A program made the translations under genes and the position numbers. DNA of 7,604 nucleotides, from NCBI GenBank assembly GCA_013696525.1, contig JACCYK010000092.1, positions 1 to 7,604 of the forward strand. The letters run 5' to 3'. Positions 6,166-7,604 of the stretch are shown one piece after another (the stretch's first letter is position 1; each line of letters opens with the position of its first letter). The stretch is from Chloroflexia bacterium (GTDB lineage: Bacteria; Chloroflexota; Chloroflexia; Thermomicrobiales; UBA6265). The notes beneath the pieces are model-generated. The model saw only the letters and a program-made list of their open reading frames with translations, was not told the DNA's origin and did no database searches.

Positions 6166-6232
6166 CCGGCGAGCGCCCAACGGCGTGGGTTTCGGGATTG
6201 CTCGCCGGCGCCTTTGGCCGGGTCACGCCGTT
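6166..6232. repeat. Interlocked pair of 9-bp inverted repeats (pseudoknot topology)
   Basis: Arm A is CCGGCGAGC (6166-6174) and its exact reverse complement A' lies at 6200-6208. Arm B is AACGGCGTG (6179-6187) and its exact reverse complement B' lies at 6224-6232. The order A-B-A'-B' means the two stems cannot nest. They either form an H-type pseudoknot, with connecting loops of 4, 12 and 15 bases, or compete as alternative hairpins. It lies in the leader of the DinB gene, about 40-110 bp upstream of its start codon. Whether it is transcribed, and on which strand, is not known. Confidence 0.55.
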
Positions 6233-6247
6233 TGATGAAAGACGCCG

Positions 6248-6301
6248 CGCGCCCTGGCGACGTGAGATGCTCGCTCATGTGAACCGGGGCGCCAGGGCGC
6301 G
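6248..6301. repeat. Composite long hairpin with a perfect 12-bp outer stem
   Basis: CGCGCCCTGGCG (6248-6259) is exactly complementary to 6290-6301. Directly continuing from it, ACGTGAG (6260-6266) pairs with CTCATGT (6274-6280) over 7 bp, with one G-T wobble when read as plus-strand RNA, around a 7-base loop. The two stems stack without interruption on the 5' side, and a 9-base bulge (6281-6289) sits on the 3' side. No T-run follows on either strand, so it is not an ordinary terminator. It could be a structured leader, a small RNA, or a REP-like palindromic unit. Confidence 0.6.
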
Positions 6302-6364
6302 TCTCGAGCCACGATCATGCGGCCGGCCCGGCTGCTTGGTGAACGAGGGCTTGCAACAATCCAG

Positions 6365-6409
6365 CCGCCGCCTCGGCGGGCCACACCTGTCGCCCGCTGG
6401 CGGCAGCGG
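6365..6409. repeat. Two compact GC-rich hairpins upstream of the efflux gene
   Basis: The first hairpin is CCGCCG, a 3-base loop, CGGCGG (6365-6379). The second is CCGCTG, loop GCGG, CAGCGG (6394-6409). Both have perfect 6-bp stems. The second ends 23 bases before the ATG of the MFS gene, close to its weak GGAAAG ribosome binding site (6418-6423 region), so it could influence initiation if transcribed. In such GC-rich sequence short stems also arise by chance. Confidence 0.35.
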
Positions 6410-6432
6410 CGCAACCGGAAAGTAATCAACGT

Positions 6433-7604
6433 ATGTCAATGTCACGTCCGGCCATTCCGTCTTCTCCGATCGACGGCCGGACCGTGCTGATCGCCACCAT
6501 CTTGGCCTCCAGCATGGTCTTCATCGACGGCTCCGTGGTCAATGTCGCGTTGCCGACGTTGCAGCAGGAGTTTGGGGCGACCGCGGCCCAGGCGCAATGG
6601 GTAGTCGAGAGTTACGCCCTCTTCCTTGCCGCCTTGATCCTCGTCGGCGGCGCCTTGGGCGACCTGTTCGGTCGGAAGCGTATCTTTCAACTCGGCGTGG
6701 TGCTCTTTGCCGCGACCTCGATCTGGTGTGGGCTGGCGTCGAGCATCGAGATGCTGATCGCGGCGCGGGCGGCGCAGGGCATCGCCGGGGCGTTGCTGAC
6801 GCCCGCCAGCCTGGCGATTATCAGCGCCGCCTTTACCGACGAGACCGAGCGTGGCCGGGCGATCGGCACCTGGTCAGGCTTCACCTCGGTCGTCACCGCC
6901 GGCGGTCCAGTGCTGGGCGGCTGGCTGGTCGACAACGCCTCCTGGCGCTGGGTCTTCTTCATCAACCTGCCGCTGGCCGCGATCGTGATCGCGGTCGCCG
7001 TGCATGGCGTGCCCGAAAGTCGTGACGAGGACGCCAGGCGGCTTGACCTTGTCGGCGCCGGCCTGGCGACCGTCGGCCTCGGCGCCCTCGTCGTCGGCTT
7101 GATCGAGGCCCCGATCCGCGGCTGGGGGGATCCGCTGGTGGTGGCCGGTCTGGCGGTCGGGGTGGTCGCCCTGGTCGCCTTCGTCGCGGCCGAAGCGCGC
7201 ATCCGGTCGCCGATGGTCCCGCTCGGGCTGTTCCGTTCTCGCACCTTCTCCGGCGCCAACCTGCTGACCTTCTTGCTCTACGGTGCGTTCGGCGGCGCCC
7301 TGTTCTGGTTGCCGTTCAACCTGATCCAGGTCCAGGGCTACTCGGCGACGGCGGCCGGCGCCGCCTTCGTCCCGGCGATCCTGATCCTGTTCGCCCTCTC
7401 GCGCTGGACCGGTGGCTTCATCGGCCGCTTCGGGGCGAGGCTGCCCCTGACGATCGGGCCGGCCATCGTCGCCGTCGCCCTCGTCCTCATGGCGCGGCCG
7501 GGCATCGGCGGCAGCTACTGGACGACCTTCTTCCCGGCGGCGGTCGTGTTCGGCCTCGGGATGGCGATCACCGTGCCGCCGCTGACGACGGCCGTGATGT
7601 CCGC
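6433..7604 (+). CDS. DHA2 family (EmrB/QacA-like) MFS efflux transporter, 3'-truncated by the window
   Basis: The frame is open from ATG 6433 to the right edge, giving 390 codons without a stop, so the gene continues outside. It is an inner-membrane drug/proton antiporter-like protein of the 14-helix DHA2 group. The visible hallmarks, in order, are [11 protein letters not shown] in helix 1 (residues 31-41, with the membrane aspartate D32), GDLFGRKR (76-83, motif A of the loop between helices 2 and 3), [13 protein letters not shown] (112-124, motif B with R112), and [11 protein letters not shown] (157-167, the antiporter motif C). Then comes [11 protein letters not shown] (170-180), typical of the group. 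The full family length is about 450-520 residues, so the final helices are missing here. A second ATG at 6439 is possible, but the weak GGAAAG site is better spaced from 6433. No adjacent membrane-fusion or regulator gene is visible in the window. The substrate cannot be inferred. Confidence 0.92.
   Translation, partial: MSMSRPAIPSSPIDGRTVLIATILASSMVFIDGSVVNVALPTLQQEFGATAAQAQWVVESYALFLAALILVGGALGDLFGRKRIFQLGVVLFAATSIWCGLASSIEMLIAARAAQGIAGALLTPASLAIISAAFTDETERGRAIGTWSGFTSVVTAGGPVLGGWLVDNASWRWVFFINLPLAAIVIAVAVHGVPESRDEDARRLDLVGAGLATVGLGALVVGLIEAPIRGWGDPLVVAGLAVGVVALVAFVAAEARIRSPMVPLGLFRSRTFSGANLLTFLLYGAFGGALFWLPFNLIQVQGYSATAAGAAFVPAILILFALSRWTGGFIGRFGARLPLTIGPAIVAVALVLMARPGIGGSYWTTFFPAAVVFGLGMAITVPPLTTAVMS

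Larger units (their letters stand above)
6123..6432. other. 310-bp divergent intergenic region rich in inverted repeats
   Basis: No convincing protein gene lies here. Short open frames on both strands have compositions expected of random high-GC reading and no ribosome binding site of note. What stands out is a series of perfect inverted repeats, listed separately: an interlocked pair (6166-6232), a composite hairpin (6248-6301) and two compact hairpins (6365-6379 and 6394-6409). The region must contain promoters for the DinB gene (minus) and the efflux pump (plus), but no hexamer pair was strong enough to call. Confidence 0.6.

Noticed and set aside
6166..6238. Integron attC site, suggested by GCCCAAC near 6175-6181
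   Set aside because: The matching GTTRRRY partner is missing (GTTTGAT does not fit) and the repeats are interlocked rather than nested as in attC.
6102..6425. Plus-strand frame of 107 codons in the DinB-MFS gap
   Set aside because: It has no ribosome binding site, no recognisable motif, and overlaps the DinB start antisense. The inverted repeats explain the region better.

Overview
The window is a 7.6 kb piece of a high-GC bacterial chromosome. Genes are compact and several have strong purine-rich ribosome binding sites (AGGAGG type). GTG and TTG starts are used, and some neighbouring genes overlap by 4 bp. The gene content (a TAXI-type TRAP transporter with DUF1850, a DinB-family protein, a PAP2 phosphatase, a DHA2 efflux pump, an Abi-like HEPN gene) would suit a Chloroflexota/Thermomicrobia-like or other high-GC environmental bacterium. 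That placement is a low-confidence inference, because no marker gene is present.

Left part (1-1180): visibly lower GC than the rest (30 of 60 bases at 841-900 and 27 of 60 at 301-360, against 47 of 60 at 2401-2460). It holds a short degraded remnant that looks like the C-terminal end of an integrase-type transposase (minus strand, about 112-270). Next comes a nested inverted repeat (259-310), then an intact Abi-like/HEPN gene on the plus strand (391-1071). This looks like a small acquired island.

Centre (1183-4772, minus strand): a complete TRAP transporter operon of the TAXI type. The order is periplasmic solute-binding protein (4772 to 3777), a small membrane-anchored DUF1850 protein (3674 to 3195), and a fused small+large permease of 671 aa (3198 to 1183). 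The last two genes overlap by 4 bp (ATGA). A symmetric hairpin sits in the gap after the binding-protein gene. The three proteins should together form a sodium- or proton-driven importer of an organic acid-like solute whose identity cannot be read from the sequence.

Right part (4773-7604): a divergent intergenic region with a clean 7-8-7 dyad leads into a PAP2 phosphatase gene (plus strand, GTG start at 4996). That gene ends tail-to-tail, with a 4-bp overlap, on a DinB-family gene (minus strand, 6122 to 5637). The 310-bp gap between the divergent DinB and efflux-pump genes has no convincing gene but an unusual density of inverted repeats. These include two interlocked 9-bp repeats with pseudoknot topology and a long composite hairpin. 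The window ends inside a DHA2-family (EmrB/QacA-like) MFS efflux transporter that starts at 6433 and runs off the right edge.

No complete novel multi-gene system is evident. The best candidates for a second look are the structured 6123-6432 gap, the DUF1850-containing TRAP operon with its intercistronic hairpin, and the Abi-like gene in the low-GC island.
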